From positions 24,227,466-24,291,465 of the forward strand of contig CM039465.1 of the NCBI GenBank assembly GCA_022414725.1: DNA of 64,000 nucleotides, in the 5' to 3' direction. A model generated the notes under the pieces. That model was not told the origin of the DNA and did no database searches. It saw nothing but the letters and a program-made list of their open reading frames with translations. Of this stretch, positions 52,739 through 64,000 are shown piece by piece; positions within the stretch are counted from its first letter, which is position 1; every line of letters begins with the position of its first letter. Source of the stretch: Microglena sp. YARC (Eukaryota; Chlorophyta; Chlorophyceae; Chlamydomonadales; Chlamydomonadaceae). The translations under genes and the position numbers were made by a program.

Positions 52739-53790
52739 TATCAGCATCAATAATTGCGGTCCACTCAATCGTTTTATGTCTTGGTGACTACCTCTGTACT
52801 TCCTTAGAACTATAGGTACAGACTGTAACTCCTTTTCTGTATGTACTGTGTCAGCTTCCCGTAGACTGTGTCATCCTTCATGATACAGTGACAGCTTCCT
52901 GTAGGCTGCGTCCCCTGGTCCTCTGACACGGGCTGTATAGCCTGTACCCTGATTAGGTTCCCGGCTTTTGTCCCTTCCACCACTGGTGCCCTTAGTGGTT
53001 CCCTAGTCGCTGTAAATCATTCTTATCTTCGTGTATAGATTGGCGCGTTTGACCGCTGCGAGTATCTCTCCACTCTTGAAGTGTATAAGCTGATATGTTG
53101 TAGAGGTCCATCAAATACCACTGCTTTCAAACATGCAACTTCCGCTTGGACCTCCGGACGGCTTTGAGAAGCTCCATCTGGGCAATGGACCTTCTTAGTC
53201 GCGGGGTATGCGCCACGTTATCGTCAGTAATGGCTGTGACTCCGTCCTTCCTGAGGAACCGAAGGTCCCATTTGATTGGCTGGACATTCGAGCGCCAACG
53301 GCCTCTGCTGCCGGTGGTGAGAATCCTTCCGCTATTGTGGAAGCCACACCCCATGTGCATTCACCCCTCCTACCCACCTTTTCTACTGTCCGTTGCCTCT
53401 CCCCGGCTGTTGAGGATGTTCTTATGACTCTCTGTGATGTGCAGACTCAAATCATTGAGTACTCCTCAGGTGCTGTGCGTGCCTGCGACTGCTCGCTTCA
53501 GGAATGACCATATCACTCATGCTTATCTCACTGAGGACGATGAAGAAGACGAAGAAGACGACGACGACGACTTGAAGAGTGCTACGAGCATGGGCAGCGG
53601 TGGAGGTACTCCGTCTTCGTCTGCTCACGTCCTGGACACCGCTACTATATCGCCTGTGAATGAGGCTGAGCCTGTGAAACCGGCGATTAACAAGCCGACC
53701 AAGCTGACTGTGTCTGCTGGAATTACTATTGCTCTTCCCCGCCCTCCAGCGGTCTACCACTGGCATGAATCTGCGCTCTGGTAGCTCATT
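52739..53790 (+). mobile_element. Copia-3, left part: 5' LTR and start of gag
   Basis: LTR 52739-53095 (tatcagc ... gctgata, 357 bp), homologous to Copia-1 and Copia-2. Gag follows from ATG 53132 (MQLPLGPPDGFEKL), with HVIVSNGCDSVLPEE and an acidic DDEEDEEDDDDD stretch, in two or more frames. It is cut at 53790 by CACTA element B and resumes at 63371. The 3-bp motif ATT is present on both sides. Confidence 0.85.
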
Positions 53791-54599
53791 CACTCGGGGA
53801 AGTCGACAGATCGCTAAATGCGTACGAGCGCAGCGGAATGCACGCGGAACGCACGCGGGGTCCGCGATTAGTCATAGTCCTTTAATGACCTGGCACTTCT
53901 GACTCTAGCGGTAAGCCCTATACCCGCGTCGCGTGTAGCTCAGAATCCCGAGACATTTCGCCTACATTTCGCCAAGGCGGATTTTCGTCGAAATGTCTCA
54001 GACTTCTGAGATATTTCGACGGCATCTCGCCACGCACGGCGGTTTGTGCACGGTAATGAGGCGACATGTTCGGTCTTCTAAGACATTTATTTCGCCTGTA
54101 CTTCGCCTGCAGGGCCGTTTGGGCACGGTGGTCGGAGAGGTCACATTTCCAGGAATATTTTCCAGGAGCATTTCTCAATTACATCAGGAGTCGAGAAGAT
54201 AGATTACATACATAATAAACTATGCATCCATTAACCTATTGATCTACCTGTATATATATGTAAGCATCCTTACACATGTACATCCACTACAGCCCATATA
54301 TTTCCTCTATATCCATCAACCATAGATAGAAAGCGAGCAAAAACGAGCAGCCAAATTGCTGGCTGGAGCCATGTAGCTAATTAAATGCAAGTACAAGTAT
54401 ATACGCAGCCTGCAGGCAGCTATCTATTTGTCTACTTATGAAAACATAGGCCTACATATCCACCAAGAAGAAACGCCCAATCAAAGCTATACATCTATAT
54501 ATCTTCGCTGATTCTATTTTATATTCCCATCTTCAGCATGTGTAGTTCCTTCGTGGCAACAATCTTCATCGCAGCCGTAGCATTTCCATCCATCCTTTT

Positions 54600-55720
54600 G
54601 CCCTGCAAGACATGCAAAGCAGGTCATGCGTTAGAGAGCAACCAATGGCAGGGTTAATGGCAAGGGGCAGGACGGTGCGGTGATGAGCAGAGCATGGCAT
54701 GCGTTACTTAGCAACCAATGGCAGGGAGCGTGGCAAGGGGCAGGCATGTGCTAAGCAGAGCAGAGCAGGCATTATAGAGCAATGAATGGCAGGGAGCACA
54801 GTACGGGGCATGGATGCGATAAGCAGATCAGGGCATGTGTTAGATAGCAAAGCAGGGAAGGGAGCAAAGTACGCCTGGAAAGTGATGACCAGAGAAGGGC
54901 ATGCGTTCGAGGAGGAAGGAAGGGAAAGGAGCACGGCAAGGGGCAGTACCACAGTGATGAGCATAGTAAGGCATGCGTTTGAGAACCAAGAGCATGGATA
55001 ATGGCAATTGCCATTATCCCTGCCCCTCTTTGATCTTTAACGCCTGCCCTGCTCTGCTCACTGATGGCATCACTGTCGTCTTGAACCTTGCCATTATCCC
55101 AGCCCCTCTTTGCTCTCTAACGCCTGCCCTGCTCTGCTCACCACTGTCGTCCTGCCCCTTTCCATTATCCCTGCCCCTCTTTGATCTCCAACGCCTGCTT
55201 TTCTCTGCTCATCACTGTCGTCTTGCCCCTTGCCATTATCCCTGCCCCTCTTTGATCTCCAACGCCTGCTTTTCTCTGCTCATCACTGTCGTCTTGCCCC
55301 TTGCCATTATCCCTGCCCCTTGCCATTATCCCTGCTTTTACTCTCGTGGGTACAAACCAGCAGACAGGGATAATGGCGAGGGGCAGGACGACAGTGATGA
55401 ACAAGGCAGGGCAGGCGTTAGAGAGCAAAGAGGGGCAGGGATAATGGCGAGGGGCTAGGTGACATTGATGAGCAGAGCAGGGCAGGCGTTAGAGAGCAAA
55501 GAGGGGCACGGATAATGGCAAGGGGCAGGACGACAGTGATGAGCAGAGCAGGACAGGCGTTAGGGAGCAAAGAGGGGCACGGATAATGGCAAGGGGCAGG
55601 ACGACAGTGATGAGCAGAGCAAGACAGGCGTTAGGGAGCAAAGAGGGGCACGGAAAATGGCAAGGGGCAAGACGACAGTGATGAGCAGAGCAAGCCAGGC
55701 GTTAGAGAGCAAGGAAGTGC
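54600..55720. repeat. ~70-bp tandem array of CACTA element B with an inverted block
   Basis: Same units as in element A. Between about 55008 and 55345 the units are inverted: a palindromic switch gataatggcaattgccatta marks the left border, and a unique tactctcgtgggtacaaacc the right. The array continues after the Gypsy element at 61356-61500. Confidence 0.88.
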
Positions 55721-56064
55721 TGTAACAGCTCAGGATGCACTTAGCAGCTTGAGGGGTTAGTCTAGTGTAACAGGCTACGTGATGTATGTTTATGTGTCGA
55801 TATGCGTAAGCTAGCAGAACAGTAAGGGGGTTACCTAGGTAGGGGATGTAGAGTTGCTTGGAAAGAACGTCTTCGTGGTAGGAGTAGAAGGGTTCGTCCC
55901 GAGTCGCTCGTGTTTATGTATTCAACGTACGCGTTGAGAGCGATGAGGCAGTACATGGGTATGGTACTGTATCATGTGCGTTCGTCACGTGGCTTACGGG
56001 TACGGTGTACCCGTATGCCTTGCTGGACGGCCAGAGTACCCGTGAAGGGTTCTGTACCGTTACA
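55721..56064 (-). repeat. Gypsy-2 3' LTR with adjacent polypurine tract
   Basis: 344 bp. On the minus strand a polypurine tract (gaggggggggagtg, 56065-56080) directly precedes the LTR start TGTAACGGTACAG, as expected for plus-strand priming. Confidence 0.9.
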
Positions 56065-56429
56065 CTCCCCCCCCTCAAGAAGAGATGCGGACCCCGCATC
56101 TGATCGTAATAGAGGTGGGATAAGAATACCAGTCGTTGTCGTATGTGCCGTGCTCAAAATATACTTGATGAAACAAGTTGGTTTCGGAGAGAACCATTTA
56201 ACATCCCTTTTGAGTACTCCGAGAAAGATAGCTTTATAAATAAAGCAATCTGACCGCCGTGTCGTATGCGTCGAGTGCGATGGTTGGGTGATGGGCCCGT
56301 TTTTTTTGACGTACCTCGGGACATAACGGGCGTAACACGTGATTGCCATGCATCGACGGCGTGAGGGGCACTTTTCTTGACCGCCTTGGCGAGTCCTCAA
56401 GTGTCTTGCTCAATACCGAAGTCTTGCCA

Positions 56430-58064
56430 TCAGACCAAGTATTCGAGACGTCGTTTGCTGGATGTGCCGATTACACGCGACTTTTCGCGCATGATGCATT
56501 GGATATTCCAAATCGGAGCGCCGTCGGAGTCGAACTCAAGCGGTTGTCCAACATGGACAACGCCATCAGAGCGCCAATGCTTGATCAAACCCACGTGAAA
56601 CACGGGGTGGATGCGCATCATCGTAGGCAAGGCTAAGCGGCACGCCGTGACTTGCTGGACGACTCCAGTCTGCTCGTCGCGTGGACCAATGCATTCAGTA
56701 ATCGTATAAGGACCAACAAAACGAGGTGTACATTTTGGTTTACCCGTTGCTTTGAACTTCATATTGCGGGTGGACAAGAGAACTTTATCACCAAGGTTGA
56801 AGAAAACCTCCGTTTGTCGTTTATTGTAATGGGCTTTCTGCCGATCTTGAGCGGCTTGCATGCATGCCTTGCATTGATACTGACGTTTAATGTGATCAGC
56901 CCACCAATCGTTGGCAGCCGGACATGTCGATCCGACTTCCGCCTTGAGAGGCTTCGTAGGGTCGTAGCCAAAGTACGCCTGAAAGGGGGTGTTCTGAATG
57001 GACTCTTGGTAGGAATTGTTGATCGCAAACTCCACCAATGCCAAAGATTTATCCCAATCGTCATGGTATGGCCCCACGTAGTGGCGAATCATGTCCTCGA
57101 TGACTCGGTTCCTGCGTTCGGTCTGACCGTCAGTTTGTGGATGAAACGCTGTCGAAAACGCTTGTCGCGTGCCCATCAAACGATGGAGAGCCACACCGAA
57201 ATGACCTATGAATCGCGCGTCGCGATCACTGAGGAGTTTCTTCGGGATACCATGATATCGGATGACACGATCGAGGTATAGGGAAGCGAATTCCTCTGCG
57301 TTAATCGTCGTATGACAAGGTTCGACATGAACCATCTTGGACAGGTTGTCGACGAACACAGCGATGGCATCATTGCCAGACGATGTTGGTGGAAGCGCCG
57401 TAATAAGGTCAGTGGGGACGCACTCCCAGAACTTGTCTGGAATTTCCACGGGAACCATGGTACCGTTCGGCTTTGCGTTTCCGGGTTTATTCGTTTTGTA
57501 CCTAGCCAAATTTCGATCCATGATGGAGAAAGACGAGGGAGGCGACGCCAAGGGCATCGGGCGTATGCGTCGACGCGTTTCCTTGACTGGCACCGAAGGT
57601 GCGGGCAGGACCGTTGGAGGGCGGGGTAGGATATCAACGACTGTTGGACCGACCACCACAGGGCGTTGTTTCTTGGATCGAGGACGGCAGTCGCTGACCA
57701 AGAGAGAGAACACCAACAGCTGGTGCGCGACCGCGACGTCAGCGGGGGCGGAGAGGTTGGGGTTGCGACTGACCGAGTCAGCCATATTACTGCGACCCGC
57801 GCGATACTCCCAAGTATAGCTAAAGGGCGCGAGGTCCTCCTGCCAGCGACCCATGCGTCGCGAAAGGACCGCCTTGGTATCGAAGTATGTGAGCGGATTG
57901 TGGTCGGTGACCAACGTCATGTGGGAACCTTCTAGGTAGCACCGCCATTCGGTCAACGCGTGGACAGTCGCTAACATTTCATATTCTGTAGTTGTATAGT
58001 TCAGCTCCGCTGGGATATACTTTTTGCTTGCGAAGGTGATGGGGTGTTTATCTTGTAAGTGCAC
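56430..58064 (-). pseudogene. Gypsy-2 RNase H, integrase core and truncated chromodomain
   Basis: A 544-codon frame. RNase H: TTTEYEMLATVHALTEWRCY, LVTDHNPLTYF, AGRSNMADSVSR. Integrase: CVPTDLITALPP (first Asp), AVFVDNLSKM, LLSDRDARF (second Asp), HPQTDGQTERRNR (Glu) and PFQAYFGYDP. The GPY-like region is PRFVGPYTI, HPVFHVGLI. The C-terminus (PIWNIQCIMREKSR, RRLEYLV) starts a chromodomain, but two in-frame TGA codons cut it at positions where Lys and Trp are normal in this fold. No HHCC zinc module is visible between RNase H and the core, which suggests an internal deletion. Confidence 0.88.
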
Positions 58065-59333
58065 CGCGCCCGTACCGAGTAATGATGCGTCAGTAATGAC
58101 TTCGAAAGGTTCGCTAAAATCCGGAAGTGCGAGGACTGGGGCGGAAAGAAGGCTTCTTTGAGGCCTTCGAATGCTACGAGATGTTCATCTTTGAACAAGG
58201 GGCCAAGCTCACCCTTGATGTTAGACAAGGTCTGAAGAGGGGCGGCTAGGGACGAATAGCCTTGGATAAACTTGAGAAAATAATTGCACAAACCGAGGAA
58301 TGAGCCGATCTGTTTCGCCGTTTTCGGAGTAGGCCAGTCGCGGACTGTGCTAACCTATTTCGGATCAACTTTAATTCCGTCGCGTCCAATGTAATGACCG
58401 AGGAATTTAACTTCAGTTTTGTTGAATGAACATTTGGAGAGCTTCGCGTAGAATTCGTTGTCCTGGAGGACCCGGAGGACCGTGGCCAAGTTGGCCAAGT
58501 GTTCCGCCGGAGTGCGTATGTAAACCAAGATATCGTCCAAGTAGACCACGACGATTTTGTGCAAGTAGGGCGCGAATATCTGGTTCATGACTGCTTGGAA
58601 CGTGGCAGGCGCGTTCGCCAACCCCATCCCAAGGACTTTAAATTCGAACTAACCCATCGGGGTAGTGAACGCAGTCTTTGGCGCGTCCTCGTCCGATATA
58701 CGTATTTGGTAATAACCAGACGTGAGGTCTAGGGAACTAAACAAGGTAGCTCCACCTAGACGGTCAATGGTCTCGTCAATACGGGGAAGGGGATACCTAT
58801 TTTTTAATCGTAATGTTGTTGAATGCTCGCCAATCGCAAACAACACGGTATCCCGTTCCGCCTGGTTTTGCTATGATCATAATTGGCGCTCCGTACGGGG
58901 ACGAGCTCGGGGCGATGAAGCCTTGTTGTAAAAGGTCGGAGACGTATTCATCACATAGCAATGTCTCGGCTGGACTCATGCGACGATTCCTGCAATACGG
59001 GGCGTATGCATTGTCTGGCGTTTTGATGACGTGAGGTATGACGCGATGGTTAGGAGTCCCCATCGGCAAATTGTTGAAGACTTAGCGATATTTTCATAGG
59101 AGGGCGCGCAGATCGCTGGCCGAGATGAGCGTTTTATCGTCGTGGTCAAGGATGTTGTCGTGGATCCAATTTTCGAAATCCATGCTAGCCACTGGCGGAC
59201 CAGGTAACGGTCCGTCGGACGGCAATAATTTCGTGAGCAATTTTGCTCTTTCATCGGCAGTGACATTTGACGCCGGTAACTCCGCCCGCGACTCGCGGAC
59301 GTTGACCATGACGTGGTTAGCGCCAGCCTTCAA
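58001..59333 (-). pseudogene. Gypsy-2 reverse transcriptase
   Basis: Frames at 59333-59094, 59069-58797, 58846-58649, 58627-58355 and 58291-58001 together give [83 protein letters not shown] (catalytic YLDD) and KCSFNKTEVKFLGHYIG. They lead into the RNase H connection (FKDEHLVAFEGLKEAF). Motif order is complete but four frame breaks occur. Confidence 0.88.
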
Positions 59334-59379
59334 AAGCTTTGCTGCTTTGCGCCAGTAATGACCGGGTCATCAGTTGACT

Positions 59380-60073
59380 TGCCCGATAGCGCTATGGTGA
59401 AGAAGGAATGAGCCGTTTTGTCCCGCTGCCTGTTAATAGGGGTTATACAGCAGCCGTACCGTTTGAGCGACTTGGTCATGCGATCGTAATCAAGGACGGC
59501 CCTTTTGTCGCACATCCAGTCGGATCCGAGGATTAAATCTAATCCTCCAAGAAGTTTGTCGACGACATGGACAAACGCTTTGCCAACATATCGTTGTATG
59601 TGGATAGGGAGCGTGGCCGTCCCGCGGATTTTGATAATCCAGTCGTTAGCGCAAGTGAATCCGTCACGTTCGTTTTCCCAAGGGTAGATGTGCAAACCGA
59701 GATCATCAGCCGTTTGCCTTTCCATAAGGCAACCCGTCGCGCCCGAATCTGCCAATGTCAGCAATTGTTTCGCGCCAGATCGGGCGTTTAAAAGCATATC
59801 GGGGGCTGTCGCGGAGTTGACTTCGTATACCCGATTGGCTCGCGTAGTGAGCACGGGGAAAGTGTTTGTATGTTGTTGTGCGTGATTGCGACGGATGCAC
59901 TTCGTTGACCGTCTGGCAGCGATTTGTTTTTCGCGAACTTTGGGATCCAATGCCTCCGACCACCAGTTTTGTAATCGACGGGTTTCAACCGGACTGGGGA
60001 TGCCCTCCTCAGGTGCGGGGCCAAAGTATACTGCCTTGGTCGCGTCGTTGAGAGCGTGATCAGCACCTTGCAA
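59380..60073 (-). pseudogene. Gypsy-2 protease and gag C-terminus
   Basis: In one long frame: DHALNDATKAVYFGPAPEEG (gag end), RQTADDLGLHIYPWENERDG following LLTLADSGATGCLME (retropepsin DSGA), then LLGGLDLILGSDWMCDKR. This is more intact than the same region in Gypsy-1. Confidence 0.85.
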
Positions 60074-61002
60074 GCTAAGGACCTGCGACCCTGGCGATCT
60101 ACTTTGCTTGCAGGTCTGCGATCTGCTGCGTACGACGGGGTCCTCTCTACCTATTCGGCCTGTTTAGCTCCCCTAAGGGGCCAGCCAGAATGCGACTACT
60201 TGAGCGCATCAAAGGGCTACTCGTGGCGTGCGTCCAACTTTAGGCTTTTTGTCGGACGAGAATCCGATTGTCGGTCTCGTCTATAGATCGTAACGCCAGC
60301 GAAGCATAAATGGCCATGTCGGAAGAAGGGTACCTAGTGTCTGCCGATCTCTGGGATCGATTCGTTGACCTGTGTACGTGTAGCCCGCGCTCTGTTGCCC
60401 GTCGTTGCTGCTGCGTATGTCGGGACATGTCCAGCTGCAGATAGCGGAATACGTCGACCATTGAATCGAACAATGCACCCATTTTCCGACCGCAAATATT
60501 TTGGTCGGAGGTCAGCAATAAGTCCCGTGCGAAATATTATATCGCTCGCGGACAGTGAGGTCTGGTACTTTGCGGGACTGATGGGAATATGTCTGCAGGG
60601 ACCCCGTGCCTCGTTGGACTGAAATGTCGTGTAGTCTGGGGAGAAGGACCTGTTGTGTAATCGTATTGGCATCCGCAGGTTGTTCGACCTCATCAGCCTG
60701 TGTTTCAGAAGAATCGAGAGCGTAGGCCATACAGGGGCAGGGCAGGCTAGGAAAAGATGCCCATGCAAGACAGGTCGCAGACGGCCTAGGGCGTGTCGAG
60801 CCTAACAGGACCGTTCACTGCGAGAACCGAACAGGCGCTACGTGTACTTGTAGCCACAGGGAAGAGCAGGAAAAAAAGAGCAGCAAATGCCAGAAAACAG
60901 ACAGGATGTCCTGGCGGGTGCGATACATTCGAAGAAAACTTCGTATGCGTGCGTATGTGTATGCGTGAGGTCCCTAAGGAACGAAACCAGCTCCGCTACC
61001 AG

Positions 61003-61350
61003 TGTAACAGCTCAGGATGCACTTAGCAGCTTGAGGGGTTAGTCTAGTGTAACAGGCTACGTGATGTATGTTTATGTGTAAGTCGATATGCGTAAGCTAG
61101 CAGAACAGTAAGGGGGGTACCTAGGTAGGGGATGTAGAGTTGCTTGGAAAGAACGTCTTCGTGGTAGGAGTAGAAGGGTTCGTCCCGAGTAGCTCGTGTC
61201 TATGTATTCAATGTACGCGTTGAGAGCGATGAGGCAGTACATGGGCATGGTACTGTATCATGTGCGTTCGTCACGTGGCTTACGGGTACGGTGTACCCGT
61301 ATGCCTTGCTGGACGGCCAGAGTACCCGCGAAGGGTTCTGTACCGTTACA
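61003..61350 (-). repeat. Gypsy-2 5' LTR
   Basis: 348 bp; it carries an extra taag relative to the 3' LTR near 61080. On the minus strand it is followed by CTGGTAGCGGAGCTGG, the candidate primer binding site. 60074-61000 holds only short gag/leader remnants. Confidence 0.9.
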
Positions 61351-61355
61351 AGTGC

Positions 61356-62660
61356 AGGGAGCACAGATAGGGGCAGGATGGTGATAAGCAGAGCATGGCC
61401 TGCGTTACAGAGCAATGAAGGGCAGGGAGGATGGCAAGGGGCAGGACAGTGACGTGCAAAGCAGGGTATGCGTTAGAGATCAATGAAGGGCAGTACATAG
61501 ACAGAGGCATAGTAAAGATGCAGTTACAGAGATGATGGCAGAGACAGTGACACAAACATAGACAGATGCACGTGGGCACCACCTAGGCATGAATCAAGAC
61601 ATAATTCCCTATGCCACACAACTGTTGCGAAACCGCACCTACAAGCAAGCTTCACTTATCACTTACGTTGTTGTCCAAAAGCCTCATGTGACAGTGGAAC
61701 ATCAGAACTGGGAGGGAAGACAGAGCAATGGTCCCTGCAAATACAGTATGCAGGCATAGTTAAATTAAGTAGCACCCTTTACTTCTTATTTGATGATAGT
61801 TTAAAGCCCCCTTCTCTTGTGTCAACAATTGCCAAGCGCTCAAGCAGACTGACAAGCAAGTATTCATGCGTGCAACAGATAGGCATGCAGGCAACCAAGC
61901 CACTTTTCCATGGCTGAACACTCTATGCCTAGCACCTCCAAGCTGCAGTCACCATCCAGATAGTCAGCCAATCAGTCACCAAGGAGTAAGACAGAAAGGC
62001 AGGCATACAGACATGAATGCACAAAAGGAGGCATGCAAGCAGGTGGACACTATTTAGGCATGTGATAAAGTCAGAATTCCCTAGGCCACATTGATATGAA
62101 ACCCTACCTACAAGCAAGCTTCAGACCGCTACCAGACAGAGCATGGGTCCCTGCAAAAAAGAAGGGCGGGCATAGTTACATTTATTGACACCCTTTGTGT
62201 TGTTTTTGCGTATTGGTAGGGAGATCCCCCTGGAAGTACAACCTGCCTCAATATTTGACCGTGTCCAGAGCAACGTCGGCGTCGGGTGGGCTGCCGAGAT
62301 GCTACAATTTCTGCAACTTGTCCATGCGGTGGCGTTACAGCAGCGCCGACCAGGCTTCCTAGTTGAGGAGTTGACGACGCACGGGCCGCTGGCTGCAAAA
62401 TACCATGCATCCAGCAGATGCACTGACAACCTACACAAGTCTAGCGTAGTCGGATCGGTCGCGAGCATTAGCGGAACCGATGTAAGGTAATTTGCGTAGT
62501 AAATAAGACGAGAGCATTGGTCAAATTTCAATAAACAATCTGACGCACTACCTCGCACGCGGAAGGCGGGAGAGGGCGTGGCGCATTAATCCTGTGAAGA
62601 AAGCTGGAAATAATGGAGGAAACAAAGCAGGACGCCAAAAATATCAAGTAGCAACAAACA
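61356..62660. repeat. Element B interior after the Gypsy insertion
   Basis: Collinear with element A 44380-46240 (array end, then cacgtgggca, aagcaagcttcacttatcac). Within it, 62185-62490 (plus) retains the 3' coding part described for element A: WAAEMLQFLQLVHAVALQQR ... SGTDVR, without A's stop codon. 62660-63370 is the right subterminal region. Confidence 0.75.
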
Positions 62661-63370
62661 CATGCGTTGGGCGAGGGAGGGAAGAATTTGTGGTAGGAGA
62701 TCGAGAGATAGAATGAAGGTTGGCGTGGGTTGCGACGGCTTGCCCTGGCCATATTGCCATGGCTGTAATCGTACAGACATTTCGCCATGCCGCGTCCAAT
62801 CCGCCTTGGCTAAATGTACGTGTAAGGGCACCCTGCGAAAACATCTATCAAAATTACTACGAGGCCTGCCAGGTCATCGCAAGTCACACTAATATTTCAG
62901 TGTGACTTAGGCTTTCATCACAGTGATTAAAATCGTCCTGGTTTCGCCCTACAACAGCGCCATTTTCGACGCATGCAGCGAAAGCACATCGGTGACTTTG
63001 GGTGTCCATTTTCCCGAATGAAAGCTATTCGCCAACCAGTAGTTTGCGCTAGTACTTCGTTGCCTAATTGTTCATCCTATCTCGGAATCGCTGGCAGGTT
63101 CGCAAGAATGACCTATCGAAAAGGTTGCTAACAGACCCTCGAGCGACAGAAAGCTGCATACCCCTTCGCGTATTACAACTCAATAGTTAACGTGCGATCG
63201 AGGAGTTATTGGTCACGCTTCAGTCTACGAAAAGTTCTGGGTGTCTGTCGGGATCGCTGGTTTGAGGTGAGCCGAGACATTTCGTCCACTGTACGCCTAC
63301 ATTTATCTGTAGTTCCGCTGCAAATCGTGTCTTTCGCCTACATTTAGCGAAATTGTCACTTCCCCGAGTG

Positions 63371-64000
63371 ATTGCTGCCTTCTGGATCTGTGGCTTCAGC
63401 TCCGCAGGAGCCACCGCCTCCGCCTGTGGAGACGCCACCTCCTGCCCCTCCCGCTCCGATGGAAGTGCCCCTTTCGTGTCAAGCTTGGGAGCATCTGCTC
63501 ACTGGAAGCCCTGCTCCGGACTTGCCATTGCGGACTTTGAGGCATGTCCGTCGTGCTCAAGTGGATACTGAGAGCCTGGACATCTCCCTGTTTGGTAGGC
63601 TTGATGTTCCTGCTACTCAGACTGCTACAGCTAATGGGTTCAAGGGGCGTGTGATGGCTTTATCTGAACTGGGGCAGCAATGTCGTGATTTTCTGGGGGG
63701 TGTGATTGTAGGCATTCAGTATCCTGCTAGGAATGGTTCCTTTGGTGCTGGGTGGCGTGCACAGGCCCGGAAGGTAGGCTACCAGTTTGTGCGTCGGCCG
63801 TTCACTCGCTAACCTGTAGCGCCAGATTTTGAGCTGTTAGTGGAAAATGCCAGGTCCTTGACTGAGATCAGGAACATAGACGATCAGCGCGCGTATGACG
63901 CTGGTCTGGCGGCTGCAGAATACTTTCTGCAGGTTATTAGGGATTACTATGCTTCCCTATCTGCTGCTCCTGTTTCATCTTCTAGGCACCTTGCTGCTTC
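63371..64000 (+). pseudogene. Copia-3, right part: gag core, runs off the window
   Basis: It continues Copia-3 after element B: APQEPPPPPVETPPP, SCQAWEHLLTGSPAPDLPLR, SLFGRLDVPATQTATANGFK and RVMALSELGQQCRDFLGGV. These match Copia-1 gag at 15400-15830. A stop at 63810 (FTR then TAA) is followed in the next frame by PDFELLVENARSLTEIRNID and DQRAYDAGLAAAEYF, homologous to Copia-1 at 15836-15960. The remainder of the element lies beyond base 64000. Confidence 0.85.

Larger units (their letters stand above)
55721..61350 (-). mobile_element. Ty3/Gypsy element 2 (chromovirus-like), 5.6 kb, 5-bp TSD
   Basis: LTRs at 55721-56064 and 61003-61350 (tgtaac ... gttaca; 344 and 348 bp, differing by a 4-bp indel and a few bases). 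TSD agtgc lies at 55716-55720 and 61351-61355. Minus-strand order is 5' LTR, PBS TGGTAGCGGAGC, short gag remnant, protease, RT, RNase H, integrase, broken chromodomain, polypurine tract (gaggggggggagtg) and 3' LTR. Compared with Gypsy-1 about 2.4 kb of leader/gag is missing, so it cannot make its own Gag. Confidence 0.93.
53791..63370. mobile_element. CACTA-like TIR element B, 9.6 kb including a nested Gypsy element
   Basis: It starts CACTCGGGGAAGT and ends ACTTCCCCGAGTG with a 3-bp TSD (ATT at 53788-53790 and 63371-63373). Removing it joins the Copia-3 gag frame: LRSGSS continues as LLPSGSVASAPQEPPPP. Ends, subterminal repeats and array match element A. Without the Gypsy insertion it would be about 3.95 kb, shorter than A mainly because of a 554-bp internal deletion at 62250. 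CACT ends with a 3-bp TSD fit the CACTA/EnSpm group; no transposase is seen. Confidence 0.88.

Overview
This window is repeat-dense nuclear DNA from a eukaryote, most likely of the green (plant/algal) lineage. Coding sequence is split by GT-AG introns, there are no bacterial operon features, and the only clear single-copy metabolic gene has a plant-type N-terminal lipoyl sequence (LAQTGEGISECEL). A streptophyte or other green alga fits. The species cannot be fixed from sequence alone.

Region 1 (1-10646, minus strand) is the 5' part of a gene for the E2 subunit (dihydrolipoyl transacylase) of the branched-chain 2-oxoacid dehydrogenase. Exon 1 (10646-10224) carries the transit peptide and lipoyl start, exon 2 (8585-8457) the lipoyl-lysine, and exon 3 (1621-1257) the subunit-binding domain; the catalytic domain lies beyond base 1. 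The introns hold minisatellites, a hAT-type MITE, a tRNA-derived SINE-like element, a TIR element, and several decayed copies of the gene's own exon edges.

Region 2 (12728-26240) is a nest. A minus-strand LINE with RNase H and a zinc-binding C-terminus is split into three pieces by (i) a 3.4-kb hAT-type element (22329-25726, perfect 8-bp TSD) and (ii) the 3' end of a second LINE with a very long (TAATG)n tail. That tail was itself hit by a 6.9-kb Copia-type LTR element (14300-21220).

Region 3 (26640-31380) has a ~395-bp tandem duplication and a ~182-bp satellite whose orientation flips midway. It also has exons of a divergent histone H3 fold gene with an apparent C-terminal extension, and a near-perfect hairpin.

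Region 4 (32166-40700) has a 5'-truncated plus-strand LINE and a longer minus-strand LINE with APE endonuclease and reverse transcriptase.

Region 5 (42356-64000) has two related CACTA-like TIR elements (A, 42356-46962; B, 53791-63370), each with internal ~70-bp repeat arrays. Element B splits a Copia gag gene (52739-53790 plus 63371-64000) with a 3-bp TSD and contains a Ty3/Gypsy chromovirus-like element with LTRs and a 5-bp TSD. Element A abuts a half Gypsy element of the same family. A third hAT-type MITE lies at 52058-52543.

Nearly all mobile-element reading frames carry frameshifts or stops. Some may be long-read indel errors rather than true decay, because the Copia LTRs differ at only one of 324 positions that I compared.
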